Shown piece after piece: positions 1 through 7,714 of a stretch of 64,000 nt of DNA (position 1 is its first letter; the number at the start of each line of letters is the position of its first letter). This stretch comes from Candidatus Thioglobus sp. (GTDB lineage: Bacteria; Pseudomonadota; Gammaproteobacteria; PS1; Pseudothioglobaceae), in the NCBI GenBank assembly GCA_028228555.1, contig JAOJBP010000003.1, positions 30,480 through 94,479 of the forward strand. The letters are read 5' to 3'. A program made the position numbers and the translations under genes. The notes under the pieces were generated by a model. That model saw nothing but the letters and a program-made list of their open reading frames with translations, made no database searches and had not been told where the DNA came from.

Positions 1-1225
1 CTGCAGGACGACAAGTAATTGGCTCAGTTCCACCTAAAATTTTAACTTGTAATGCCTGATCAACTGGAGCAGGTGTTGCACCATATTCGCCTTTAAGTAT
101 GCCAGCTGACTCCTTGGTAATCGTTTTATAGCGCTCTCCTGTTAGTACGTTCAGTACTGATTGGGTGCCTACAATTTGAGAAGTTGGTGTAACAAGAGGA
201 ATATAACCCAAATCTTTTCTTACTCTAGGAATTTCTGCCAATACTTCGCTCATTTTGTCAGTAGCATTTTGCTCGCGCAATTGACTTTCCATATTGGTCA
301 ACATGCCGCCTGGCACTTGAGCTAATAAAATACGCGCATCAACCCCTCTTAAAGAACCTTCAAACTTCGCATATTTACGACGAATTGGCCTAAAGTAGGC
401 GTCGATTTCTTCTAATTTCTCTAAATCTAATCCAGTTTTTCTAGGGCTGTTTTCTAAAATAGACACAACCGAGTTGGTAGCAGAGTGACCATAAGTCATA
501 CTCATTGAGCCGATAGAAGTATCAACGCGATCAATACCAGCTTCAACAGATTTAACAATAGTGGCTGTTGATAGTCCAGTGGTTGCGTGCGCATGCAGTT
601 GGATTGGAATGTCAATCGTCTCTTTTAATTGCTTGACTAAGTCATAAGCAACATATGGCTGCAATAAACCGGCCATATCTTTAATACACAAAGAGTGCGC
701 GCCCATGTCTTCGATTCTCTTAGCCATATCCAGCCAAGTTTGTGTATTGTGAACAGGGCTAAGCGTGTAAGAAATTGTGCCTTGAGCATGTTGATTTAAC
801 TTAACCGCCTGATCAACAGCCGTTTTCAAATTTCTAACGTCGTTCATGGCATCAAAAATTCGGAATACACCGACACCATTCTCTGCACAACGATCTATAA
901 ATTTACGCACAACATCATCGCTATAATGGCGATAACCCAAAAGATTCTGGCCACGTAAAAGCATTTGCTGAGGCGTATTAGGCATAGCCGCTTTCATCTC
1001 ACGAATGCGGTCCCAAGGATCTTCACCCAGATAACGAATACAAGAATCAAATGTAGCGCCACCCCATGACTCTATAGACCAATAGCCAATTTTATCTAGC
1101 TTCTCAGCAATAGGTAGCATGTCATCGATTCGCATTCGTGTTGCAAACAATGACTGATGGCCGTCTCTTAAGACAAGCTCTGTAATACCAACTTTTTTGT
1201 TAATAGCTTTTTCTGGTTTTTTCAT
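1..1225 (-). CDS. oadA: Oxaloacetate decarboxylase alpha subunit (partial, C-terminus beyond window)
   Basis: This is the carboxyltransferase subunit that moves the carboxyl group of oxaloacetate to biotin, giving pyruvate. My own reading of the minus strand from the ATG at 1225 gives an open frame of about 408 codons to the window edge. It opens with [15 protein letters not shown], and then [32 protein letters not shown] and the metal-ligand [10 protein letters not shown] follow in the family order. The family is about 600 residues, so the conserved linker and the biotinyl domain (MKM lysine) lie outside the window. The gene follows oadG by 29 bases, the usual G-A order, which favours the Na+-pumping decarboxylase over a stand-alone pyruvate carboxylase B subunit. 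An oadB gene should lie just past the left edge. Confidence 0.93.
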   Translation of the reverse strand, partial: MKKPEKAINKKVGITELVLRDGHQSLFATRMRIDDMLPIAEKLDKIGYWSIESWGGATFDSCIRYLGEDPWDRIREMKAAMPNTPQQMLLRGQNLLGYRHYSDDVVRKFIDRCAENGVGVFRIFDAMNDVRNLKTAVDQAVKLNQHAQGTISYTLSPVHNTQTWLDMAKRIEDMGAHSLCIKDMAGLLQPYVAYDLVKQLKETIDIPIQLHAHATTGLSTATIVKSVEAGIDRVDTSIGSMSMTYGHSATNSVVSILENSPRKTGLDLEKLEEIDAYFRPIRRKYAKFEGSLRGVDARILLAQVPGGMLTNMESQLREQNATDKMSEVLAEIPRVRKDLGYIPLVTPTSQIVGTQSVLNVLTGERYKTITKESAGILKGEYGATPAPVDQALQVKILGGTEPITCRPA

Positions 1226-1254
1226 TATATTTTTTAGATAACTTAGCATCATCC

Positions 1255-1500
1255 TTATGCTCCCCTATGCATCTTAATCGCTTGCTCAATAACAAATTTT
1301 GTCTCTTCATCCATTTCTTGTTCAAGTGTTGTTGAGTTATTATTTTGTCTTGGGCTAGCTTTAATACGAGCTTCAAGTTTTTGGATAATAACAGACATCA
1401 ATTTGGTTACAAAGACGAGCAATGTCAAAAACAAGAAAACAAAACCCATACCAAACATAGTTAGGTTTAATGCTTGCGCTAAAAGATCTGCTTGTTCCAT
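1255..1500 (-). CDS. oadG: Oxaloacetate decarboxylase gamma subunit
   Basis: A small 81-residue protein with one N-terminal membrane segment (about residues 12-34, [17 protein letters not shown]) followed by a charged cytoplasmic tail. That is the architecture of OadG, which anchors and assembles the alpha subunit on the membrane-bound OadB Na+ pump. Size, topology and position 29 bases upstream of oadA support the call; sequence conservation in this family is low, so context matters. It lies just downstream of tRNA-Leu on the same strand. Other small membrane subunits of this type (sodium pump decarboxylase gamma) cannot be told apart by sequence alone. Confidence 0.85.
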   Translation of the reverse strand: MEQADLLAQALNLTMFGMGFVFLFLTLLVFVTKLMSVIIQKLEARIKASPRQNNNSTTLEQEMDEETKFVIEQAIKMHRGA

Positions 1501-1524
1501 AAAATACCCCTCTCTATTTTAATT

Positions 1525-1609
1525 TGGTACCGATGGACGGACTCGAACCGTCACTCCGTGAGGAACCGGATTTTGAATCCGGCGTGTCTACCAATTCCAC
1601 CACATCGGC
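1525..1609 (-). tRNA. tRNA-Leu, anticodon CAA
   Basis: Read on the minus strand, the 85 bases fold as a class II tRNA. The acceptor stem is GCCGATG with CATCGGT (terminal G-U pair), there is a D-arm with GGTAGAC, and the anticodon stem CCGGA/TCCGG has the loop TTCAAAA, hence anticodon CAA (UUG codons). A long variable arm, TTCGAGTC in the T-arm and an encoded CCA 3' end are present. It sits 12 bases downstream of the infA stop and could be co-transcribed with it. Confidence 0.95.
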
Positions 1610-1621
1610 AATAAACTTTCT

Positions 1622-1840
1622 TTACTTATGTCTAAAAGTGATCCTACCTTTGGTTAGATCATAAGGTGTCATCTCAACAGTTACCTTATCGCCTGGCAGA
1701 ATACGAATATAATGTTTGCGAATTTTTCCAGAAATATGCGCCAAAACACTGTGGCCATTTTCTAACTCAACAGTAAAGGTTGTATTAGGCAGCTTCTCTT
1801 TGACAACGCCTTCTAACTCAATGTAATCACTTTTTGACAT
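1622..1840 (-). CDS. infA: Translation initiation factor IF-1
   Basis: A 72-residue single OB-fold protein that binds the ribosomal A site during initiation. Nearly the whole sequence matches the family: [37 protein letters not shown] and a basic C-terminus GRITFRHK. The frame is open for 28 more codons upstream, but every known IF-1 begins at the equivalent of [11 protein letters not shown], so the start is placed at 1840. It is followed by the tRNA-Leu gene on the same strand and is divergent from metF. Confidence 0.96.
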   Translation of the reverse strand: MSKSDYIELEGVVKEKLPNTTFTVELENGHSVLAHISGKIRKHYIRILPGDKVTVEMTPYDLTKGRITFRHK

Positions 1841-1938
1841 AAATTTTAAATTTAAACTCAGTAAATAGAATAATTTTACCCGAATACCAAGCTCCCCTAA
1901 TACAAAAACCGAGTCACTCTTCATGATTTGAAATAAGC

Positions 1939-1944
1939 TATAAT
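1939..1944 (+). promoter_or_regulatory. Candidate -10 box for metF
   Basis: A perfect TATAAT stands 30 bases before the metF ATG at 1975, in the divergent gap between infA and metF. No convincing -35 hexamer was seen at the right distance. No S-box or other SAM-sensing leader is evident in the short leader. Confidence 0.5.
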
Positions 1945-1974
1945 TAGCCTACTTTTAATTAACGTTAACTATCA

Positions 1975-2796
1975 ATGCAATTAAGTTTTGAATTTTTCCC
2001 CCCAAGAACAGACCAAGGTAAACTCAACTTGAAACAAGTTCGTCAAGAGTTATCTGTCATTAAGCCGCATTATTTCTCAACCACTTTTGGCGCAGGCGGG
2101 ACTACGCAAGAAGCAACTCTGGAAACTGTATTAGATATTCAAGCTCATGATGGCGTTCCAGCAGCACCTCACTTATCTTGTATTAATTCTGAAAAATCCA
2201 ACATCTTAACTCTTTTAAATCAATACAAAGCAGCTGGAATTAATCGCATTGTCGCCTTAAGGGGTGACATTCCTTCTGGTGTTCGTGATATTGGTGATTT
2301 TCATTATGCCAATGAGTTGGTTGAATTTATTCGACATGAATTTAATAATCATTTTCATATTGAGGTGGCCGCTTATCCAGAAATGCATCCACAAGCTAAA
2401 AATATGAATACCGATCTTGTGAATTTTTCTAATAAAATTAAAGCTGGTGCAAATAGTGCTATTACTCAATATTTTTATAATGTTGATGCTTATTTAAGAT
2501 TTGTAGATGATGTACAAAAAATGGGTATTGATGCGCCTATTACCCCAGGCATTATGCCGATTACTAATCATGATCAATTACTTAGATTTTCAAACATGTG
2601 TGGTACAGAGATACCACGTTGGATCGAAAAACGATTAACAACCTATGGTGACGATTTAGAATCTTTATCTGCTTTTGGTCTAGATGTTGTCAGTAATCTT
2701 TGTGATCAACTTAAGTCTCAAGGAGTAGAAAGCTTTCATTTCTACTCAATGAATAAATCACAGCCATCTTTACAGTTGGCTAAAAATTTACTTTAA
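1975..2796 (+). CDS. metF: Methylenetetrahydrofolate reductase
   Basis: FAD enzyme that reduces 5,10-methylene-THF to 5-methyl-THF, the methyl donor for methionine synthesis. The 273-residue protein has the family hallmarks in order: SFEFFPPRT at the N-terminus with the catalytic Glu, STTFGAGGTTQ, RIVALRGDIPSG, HIEVAAYPEMHPQA, the KIKAGANSAITQYFYN folate-binding strand, and PGIMPITN. A C-terminal SFHFYSMNKSQ closes the barrel. Length is close to the family norm (about 280-300). It has its own upstream -10 box and is convergent with the next gene, whose stop is 3 bases away. Confidence 0.95.
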   Translation: MQLSFEFFPPRTDQGKLNLKQVRQELSVIKPHYFSTTFGAGGTTQEATLETVLDIQAHDGVPAAPHLSCINSEKSNILTLLNQYKAAGINRIVALRGDIPSGVRDIGDFHYANELVEFIRHEFNNHFHIEVAAYPEMHPQAKNMNTDLVNFSNKIKAGANSAITQYFYNVDAYLRFVDDVQKMGIDAPITPGIMPITNHDQLLRFSNMCGTEIPRWIEKRLTTYGDDLESLSAFGLDVVSNLCDQLKSQGVESFHFYSMNKSQPSLQLAKNLL

Positions 2797-2798
2797 TC

Positions 2799-3236
2799 TT
2801 AATTAGCTTGTTGATCAACCCAATTTTGTAATTCACTTAAAAGCTGTTTATCTTGCTCATGGCAACACTTTTCAAGCACTTGTAAGCGCCCTGCTAATTC
2901 TGAAAAAACCAGTTGATAGTGCTCATTTTTTAATTTTTCTTTATAGATTTTAGATTTTAATGAGGCAATGATAGTCATCAACGCTTGTTCATTTTCTTGC
3001 TTAATAACATCAGCTGCGCCAGCTTTATACATCGCGTCAGCCTTAATTTGTTGCATCTTTTTTAGGCGACTCTCTTGCTCTGAGTGAAGGCTATGAGATG
3101 GGTAAGCCAACCTAATACTATCTGTTGTAACGTAGCCTTCGTGGGTTTGTAATTTGCCTGCATTAATTTGTTCTTGAATATTGGAACGGCTCACCCCTAG
3201 TCGGCGAGCTGCTTGCGAAACACTTAGTTTAATCAT
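2799..3236 (-). CDS. Unidentified protein with N-terminal helix-turn-helix and C-terminal coiled coil
   Basis: The 145-residue product is not one I can name. Residues 4-35 (SVSQAARRLGVSRSNIQEQI) look like a MerR/excisionase-type winged HTH, and a wing-like segment GKLQTHEGYVTTDSI follows. From about residue 50 the protein is helical and charged (ESRLKKMQQIKAD, then a long heptad-like stretch to the end), consistent with a coiled coil. This layout recalls phage terminase small subunits, but no other phage gene is nearby, so a chromosomal DNA-binding protein is more likely. It ends 3 bases from metF (convergent) and lies upstream of the hemD pair on the same strand. Function unknown. Confidence 0.6.
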   Translation of the reverse strand: MIKLSVSQAARRLGVSRSNIQEQINAGKLQTHEGYVTTDSIRLAYPSHSLHSEQESRLKKMQQIKADAMYKAGAADVIKQENEQALMTIIASLKSKIYKEKLKNEHYQLVFSELAGRLQVLEKCCHEQDKQLLSELQNWVDQQAN

Positions 3237-3294
3237 ATTATTTCTCTCCCCAGAAAAATATCATTTATTGCTGACCAAATTAATCAAGTTTACT

Positions 3295-4026
3295 TTAATT
3301 GTCAAGTGTATTATCTTGTCCTAATACTGAAACAATTGCCTGATCGCTAATATCTGGGGTCACAATTATTCGTTTAAAGCCAAAAGATTGCGCGTATTCT
3401 TGAATACGCTCACTCAGGACAATCATTGGGTATTGCTTTAAATTATCAAACCAATTTAGTTGAGTTGCTAAAACCCTTAAGCCGTCCAAATTTTCATTAC
3501 TGGTTATGCTAATAAATCCCTGTTTATCAGATAAAAAAACCTTTAATGATTGCTGATGTAATTCGGTTAAGCTACAAACCACACGAGCATAAACTTGCGC
3601 ATATTCGATTTTATTGTTATTTTTTTCTAAGCCAATTCTAAGGGTTTCTCGCCCACCCTTACCTCTGAAAATTAAGATATTTTTACCCTTCAAGCATGAT
3701 ACAGATTTAAGATTTAATAGTGACTCACTGGAAGCTTTCTCTTTAGGGAAATCATCAACCATGATATGGTTATCGTTCAATTTTTTAGCTGTAGCAGCGC
3801 CAACTGCAAATATATTTAAATACTCAATTTTCTTTAAAACTTCTAATCCATGCTCAACCGCATTGGCACTTATAAAAATCACTGCATCATATTGATCTCT
3901 TTTAACAATCGCATCAATAGGTTGAATCTCAAGCGTTGGGAATAACAAAGGCTGATGAGTAGACTCAATCATTAAAGATTTAAGCTCTTTGACCTGGGCA
4001 AGTGGACGAGTTAGTAAAACTTTCAA
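3295..4026 (-). CDS. hemD: Uroporphyrinogen-III synthase
   Basis: Closes and inverts ring D of hydroxymethylbilane to give uroporphyrinogen III, the branch point to haem, sirohaem and cobalamin. The 243-residue length fits. The poorly conserved family is recognised from VLLTRPLAQVKEL at the N-terminus, DAVIFISANAVEHGL, NIFAVGAATAKKL, NILIFRGKGGRETL and late QGFISITSNENL with IIVTPDISDQAIVSVL at the end. It follows the 197-residue gene by only 3 bases, so the two form one unit. Sirohaem demand by DsrAB, encoded about 13 kb away, makes this a metabolically relevant gene here. No hemC is adjacent. Confidence 0.88.
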   Translation of the reverse strand: MKVLLTRPLAQVKELKSLMIESTHQPLLFPTLEIQPIDAIVKRDQYDAVIFISANAVEHGLEVLKKIEYLNIFAVGAATAKKLNDNHIMVDDFPKEKASSESLLNLKSVSCLKGKNILIFRGKGGRETLRIGLEKNNNKIEYAQVYARVVCSLTELHQQSLKVFLSDKQGFISITSNENLDGLRVLATQLNWFDNLKQYPMIVLSERIQEYAQSFGFKRIIVTPDISDQAIVSVLGQDNTLDN

Positions 4027-4029
4027 AAT

Positions 4030-4623
4030 TTAATAGCCCAGAATTTCAGCAATGACTCGAATTTTATGCAAAGCTTCACTTTCAGCACTTTTGCAGATAA
4101 GTATTGTCCGGGTGTTAATTTCAGCTATTTTTTCAATATTCGCTCTCATCTTTTTATCATCGCCACTACCTTGCATACTAAAAACTGGCAGATGCGAGTA
4201 ATATAGATACTGGCCCATGGCCTGTTTATTATTAAGACTAAGATCATATTGAGCATCAGATTGAAATGACACTCGATAATTATCCAACAAAGCCATAACC
4301 TTGGCACTTGGATGCTGCTCTAACTCACAAGATAAAATAAACCAGGATTGATACGGCTCAACAACACTTAGTAAAGCGCTTAAGGTATTAATATCTAATA
4401 ATTGGTGAGGTTCAATGGTTAATACCAGCTCAAACTCTTCATCAGAATCTTCTATCTCTTCAAAGATAAGCTCTAAGTCTTCTTCGGTATCAATAGGTAA
4501 CGACAAGGCTTTAAATAGCGTTGAATAGAAGTCAAAACGCCACTCGCTAGGTAAGTCATCTGGATAAAAATCGTCTATTAAATCTAAACCACGACGGCCA
4601 ATTAAAAATTCTGTTTCACTCAT
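4030..4623 (-). CDS. Unidentified acidic protein, translationally coupled to hemD
   Basis: A 197-residue protein, not recognised. It has no signal peptide, no clear membrane segment and no obvious catalytic motif. The middle is strikingly acidic (DTEEDLELIFEEIEDSDEEF, residues about 46-65) and the N-terminus has RRGLDLIDDFYPDDLP. It is first in a two-gene unit, with its stop 3 bases before the hemD start, so expression is likely coupled to tetrapyrrole synthesis. It diverges from the cation antiporter gene. Whether it acts in porphyrin metabolism is inference from position only. Confidence 0.6.
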   Translation of the reverse strand: MSETEFLIGRRGLDLIDDFYPDDLPSEWRFDFYSTLFKALSLPIDTEEDLELIFEEIEDSDEEFELVLTIEPHQLLDINTLSALLSVVEPYQSWFILSCELEQHPSAKVMALLDNYRVSFQSDAQYDLSLNNKQAMGQYLYYSHLPVFSMQGSGDDKKMRANIEKIAEINTRTILICKSAESEALHKIRVIAEILGY

Positions 4624-4671
4624 TTTTTACGCTTCGGCCTTTATAATAAACAAAAATTAAAAAAAATCAAT

Positions 4672-5625
4672 ATGCCCGATATTCTACTACCAATTATTGC
4701 TTTATTATCAGGTTTTGCGCTTTTAATTTGGAGCGCAGACGAATTCACAGAGAATGGTGCCAAAATCGCCAATATCTTTAAGGTATCGCCTTTGGTAATC
4801 GGCTTGTTAATTTTTGGTTTTGGTACTTCTGCACCGGAAATGTTAGTTTCAGGACTGGCCGCTATGAATGGCAATACTGGCTTAAGTATTGGCAATGCAG
4901 TGGGTTCTAATATTTTTAATATCGCCCTAGTATTGGGTGTTAGTGTGATCATATCGCCCATCGAAGTAAAGAGCAACATTCTGCGAAAAGAATGGGTATT
5001 TTTAATGGTAGCCACCCTGGTTGCAGGACTGCTTCTTTTAGATCTTCGCTTAGATGTATTTGATGGTTTTATTTTGCTAGCTCTGCTATTTTTATTTTTA
5101 GGCTATACGTTTAGAGAATCAAAAAAATCTCAAAATCATGAATTTGACGAATTTGCAAAAAAAATTGATAAAAGCGAAACCGTCAAAACTTGGGTGATGC
5201 TTATCATTGGTTTAATTGTTTTAATCTCAAGTGCGAAATTAGTAGTTTGGGGAGGTGTAGAGATTGCACAAGCATTTGGTGTGTCTGATTTAATCATCGG
5301 GCTAACAGTTGTCGCTTTAGGCACTAGCTTGCCAGAATTGGCTGTTTCTATTGCCAGTGTTTTGAAAAAACAATATGAAATGGTAGTGGGTAATGTTATT
5401 GGCTCTAACTTATTTAATACCATTGCTGTACTGGCCATCCCAGGCTTTATCCATCCATCAGATGTTGCACCTGAAGTAATGACACGTGACTATCCAGTGA
5501 TGCTACTATTAACGATACTACTATTTGCTGTGTCTTACAAATTTGGTAAAAAACACATTATCAACCGTTTTGAGGGTGTGCTCTTAGTGGGTGTATTTGG
5601 TCTTTATATGTGGCAATTGTTTTGA
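4672..5625 (+). CDS. Calcium/sodium antiporter, CaCA family (YrbG-like)
   Basis: Inner-membrane exchanger of 317 residues with about ten hydrophobic segments. The two inverted alpha repeats typical of the family are plain: GFGTSAPEMLVSGLAAMNG with GNAVGSNIFNIALVLG in the first half, and ALGTSLPELAVSIASV with GNVIGSNLFNTIAVL in the second. The acidic residues of the two GTS-PE motifs are the usual cation ligands. An acidic cytoplasmic loop (about residues 145-168) separates the halves. A -10-like TATAAT lies about 30 bases upstream. The gene overlaps tsaE by 16 bases. The transported ion is not decidable from sequence. Confidence 0.9.
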   Translation: MPDILLPIIALLSGFALLIWSADEFTENGAKIANIFKVSPLVIGLLIFGFGTSAPEMLVSGLAAMNGNTGLSIGNAVGSNIFNIALVLGVSVIISPIEVKSNILRKEWVFLMVATLVAGLLLLDLRLDVFDGFILLALLFLFLGYTFRESKKSQNHEFDEFAKKIDKSETVKTWVMLIIGLIVLISSAKLVVWGGVEIAQAFGVSDLIIGLTVVALGTSLPELAVSIASVLKKQYEMVVGNVIGSNLFNTIAVLAIPGFIHPSDVAPEVMTRDYPVMLLLTILLFAVSYKFGKKHIINRFEGVLLVGVFGLYMWQLF

Positions 5626-6077
5626 ATTTAGTCTTTAACCATGAATCTGAAACGCTTGATTTTGCGCGAAAATTAGCTACTTGTGCGCAATCCATTGATC
5701 AGGCAATTGTTATCTATTTAGAAGGGGACTTAGGGGCAGGTAAAACTACTTTAGCCCGAGGATTTATTCAACACTTTGGCTTTGATCGAGTCAAAAGTCC
5801 TACCTATTCATTAGTAGAAAGTTATATCAATGATACAATCAACATTCATCATTTTGATTGTTATCGCTTAAGCGATCCAGAGGAATTAGAATATATTGGT
5901 ATTCGCGAATACTGCGCACCTGGACATATTCAACTGATCGAATGGGCTAATCTTGCTGAAGGTATTATTTCGCCAGCAGACTTAGTTATTAGCATTACCG
6001 GTGAAGATAACAGTAGAACTCTAATTCTTAGTGCGAGCAATAACTTAGGCGAACAACTCTTAAAATGTATCGACTAG
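5610..6077 (+). CDS. tsaE: tRNA threonylcarbamoyladenosine biosynthesis ATPase TsaE
   Basis: P-loop ATPase that works with TsaB and TsaD to place t6A at position 37 of ANN-decoding tRNAs. The 155-residue protein shows the Walker A LEGDLGAGKTTLARGF (about residues 37-52), VKSPTYSLVESY, HHFDCYRLSDPEELEYIGI and LIEWANLAEG, all family signatures. The frame opens with a GTG at 5610 inside the antiporter gene; a TTG at 5622 is an alternative start, and neither has a strong Shine-Dalgarno sequence. The end overlaps amiC by 13 bases, so antiporter-tsaE-amiC look like one transcription unit. tsaE next to amiC is a common proteobacterial arrangement. Confidence 0.93.
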   Translation: MAIVLNLVFNHESETLDFARKLATCAQSIDQAIVIYLEGDLGAGKTTLARGFIQHFGFDRVKSPTYSLVESYINDTINIHHFDCYRLSDPEELEYIGIREYCAPGHIQLIEWANLAEGIISPADLVISITGEDNSRTLILSASNNLGEQLLKCID

Positions 6078-7201
6078 CTAGCTTACTATTTGGCTTATTT
6101 TTCCTAACGAGCGCTTACGCGGACAACAAAACTACCCTACATGATTTTCGTTTTTGGAGCTCCCCTGATCGCACCAGAATTGTTATTGATGTCGATCCTG
6201 GCGTTAGATTTTCAATAAACCAAAAAAACAGTCAATTTACCTTAGGAGTTCAAAACGCAAAAATACTGAAAGACACCTATAAAAAACTTTTCTTTACCGA
6301 TCAACGCATCAAAAAAACTCGTATTAAGCGAGATGGCACAACCTATCAATTTAAATTTAAATTGCATGGTCAGTATCTAATAAAAAGCTACACTCTAAAA
6401 CCAAACGACAAATATCGTTACAATCGCCTCGTGGTAGACCTATATGATCAAAAAAATCAGGCCATCAAATCTGTTAAAAAACCTAAAAAATCCGCAATTA
6501 AAAAACCATTCATTCAGCAACAAACCACAAAAATTATTCTAATTGATCCAGGACATGGCGGAGAAGATTCAGGCGCAATCGGCTATAAACGCTCAAAAGA
6601 AAAGCGTATCACTTTAAGTATTGCCAAAAAATTGGCTAAAAAAATTAACGCTACCCATGGTATGAAAGCCCTCTTAACGCGCCGTGGCGATTATTATGTG
6701 GGCCTCACTGAACGTATACGAATCGCTCAGACTAGTAAAGCCTCTTTATTTATTTCTATCCATGCAGATGCCGTTAATAGCAGGCGCGCTCATGGTGCAT
6801 CGGTCTACACCTTATCAGAGCGAGGTGGCTCTACCAAATTTGCACGCCGCTTAGAGACTTCTCAAAATACTTCAGATCAGTTTGGTGTCAAACAACAATC
6901 TAACAATAAAGATCAATATTTGAATAAAATTTTATGGGATTTATCAAGAAAAGATCGCAATATCCAAAGCCAAAAACTTGGAGTTAAGATCTTAGAGCAA
7001 ATGAAAAAAATTGGACATTTGCATAAAAAAATACCTCAAAAAGCTGGGTTTGTAGTCCTCAAAACACCGGCCATTCCATCTGTATTGGTAGAAACTGCTT
7101 TTATTTCAAACCCTAAAGAAGAGCAGCGACTTAATAATAATAAAGAACAAGATAAAATTGCTAATGCTCTTTATCAAGGCATTATCAACTTCTATAAATA
7201 G
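6065..7201 (+). CDS. amiC: N-acetylmuramoyl-L-alanine amidase with AMIN domain
   Basis: Periplasmic hydrolase that cuts the muramoyl-peptide bond during daughter-cell separation. A signal peptide (residues 1-19, ending LTSAYA) is followed by an AMIN domain (about 23-130), a basic linker rich in lysine, and an Amidase_3 zinc domain (about 155-378). The zinc site and catalytic features are visible: ILIDPGHGGEDSGAIG, SLFISIHADAV and PSVLVETAFISNPKE. Length 378 is normal for AmiB/AmiC. Start overlaps tsaE by 13 bases. It is convergent with dsrR. Whether it is nearer to AmiB or AmiC is not settled; AmiC-type naming follows domain order. Confidence 0.9.
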   Translation: MYRLASLLFGLFFLTSAYADNKTTLHDFRFWSSPDRTRIVIDVDPGVRFSINQKNSQFTLGVQNAKILKDTYKKLFFTDQRIKKTRIKRDGTTYQFKFKLHGQYLIKSYTLKPNDKYRYNRLVVDLYDQKNQAIKSVKKPKKSAIKKPFIQQQTTKIILIDPGHGGEDSGAIGYKRSKEKRITLSIAKKLAKKINATHGMKALLTRRGDYYVGLTERIRIAQTSKASLFISIHADAVNSRRAHGASVYTLSERGGSTKFARRLETSQNTSDQFGVKQQSNNKDQYLNKILWDLSRKDRNIQSQKLGVKILEQMKKIGHLHKKIPQKAGFVVLKTPAIPSVLVETAFISNPKEEQRLNNNKEQDKIANALYQGIINFYK

Positions 7202-7252
7202 TCCATTTTCATTATTTGCTAAATTTTTAAAAGCTTAGTACTTTATACCGAT

Positions 7253-7278
7253 AAAAAACCCTAAATAGCGCTATTTAG
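7253..7278 (-). terminator. Rho-independent terminator of the dsr operon
   Basis: An 18-base perfect palindrome, CTAAATAGCGCTATTTAG at 7261-7278, is followed on the minus strand by GG and six T (7258-7253). It lies about 100 bases past the dsrR stop, in the convergent gap with amiC. The U-tract is on the dsr side only. It marks dsrR as the last gene of the operon. Confidence 0.75.
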
Positions 7279-7381
7279 TGGCTTAGATCACTCTTTTTAA
7301 TTGATATTGGCTAAGATTTTCCAGCTTTTAACAGCCATTTTGATTATTTTCAAATTTTTTAATCACTTAAAAACTTAAAAA

Positions 7382-7714
7382 CTAAGATTTACTTGGAGCG
7401 TATTCTTCTTCAGGGGGTACATAACTTGGATCGTTTGGATTCATAAAGACAAAGCTATAATCCTGGTCAACTTCTATTTGATCAAAGTCAACCACCATTC
7501 CTTCTAATAATTCTTTTTGCTCGTAAGCCAAAATATACTCAACACCATTTGATTTTAGGTGAATATCACTATCATTACGATCATCAAAACCCATTAAGTA
7601 CTGGAAACCTTCATCAGTTTTTTCAGCAGCAAAGCGAATGACCAATCCTTGCGTTTCTGGATTATGAGTTGAAAGTGATATTTCTTCTGCTGCTTTTTTT
7701 GTAATTGTGATCAT
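7382..7714 (-). CDS. dsrR: DsrR, IscA-like protein without cluster-binding cysteines
   Basis: A 110-residue A-type scaffold homologue: MITITKKAAEEI at the start, GLVIRFAAEKTDEGFQYLMGFDD and GVEYILAYEQKELLEGM-VDF in the IscA positions. There is not one cysteine in the protein, and the usual CGCG end is replaced by NPNDPSYVPPEEE. Loss of the cysteines is also known for DsrR of Allochromatium vinosum, where the gene product affects dsr expression after transcription. It overlaps dsrN by 4 bases (ATGA) and is the last gene before the operon terminator. Confidence 0.9.
   Translation of the reverse strand: MITITKKAAEEISLSTHNPETQGLVIRFAAEKTDEGFQYLMGFDDRNDSDIHLKSNGVEYILAYEQKELLEGMVVDFDQIEVDQDYSFVFMNPNDPSYVPPEEEYAPSKS

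Noticed and set aside
1841..1924. 28-codon N-terminal extension of infA
   Set aside because: IF-1 proteins start at [11 protein letters not shown]; the extension has no family similarity and lies in the promoter gap with metF.
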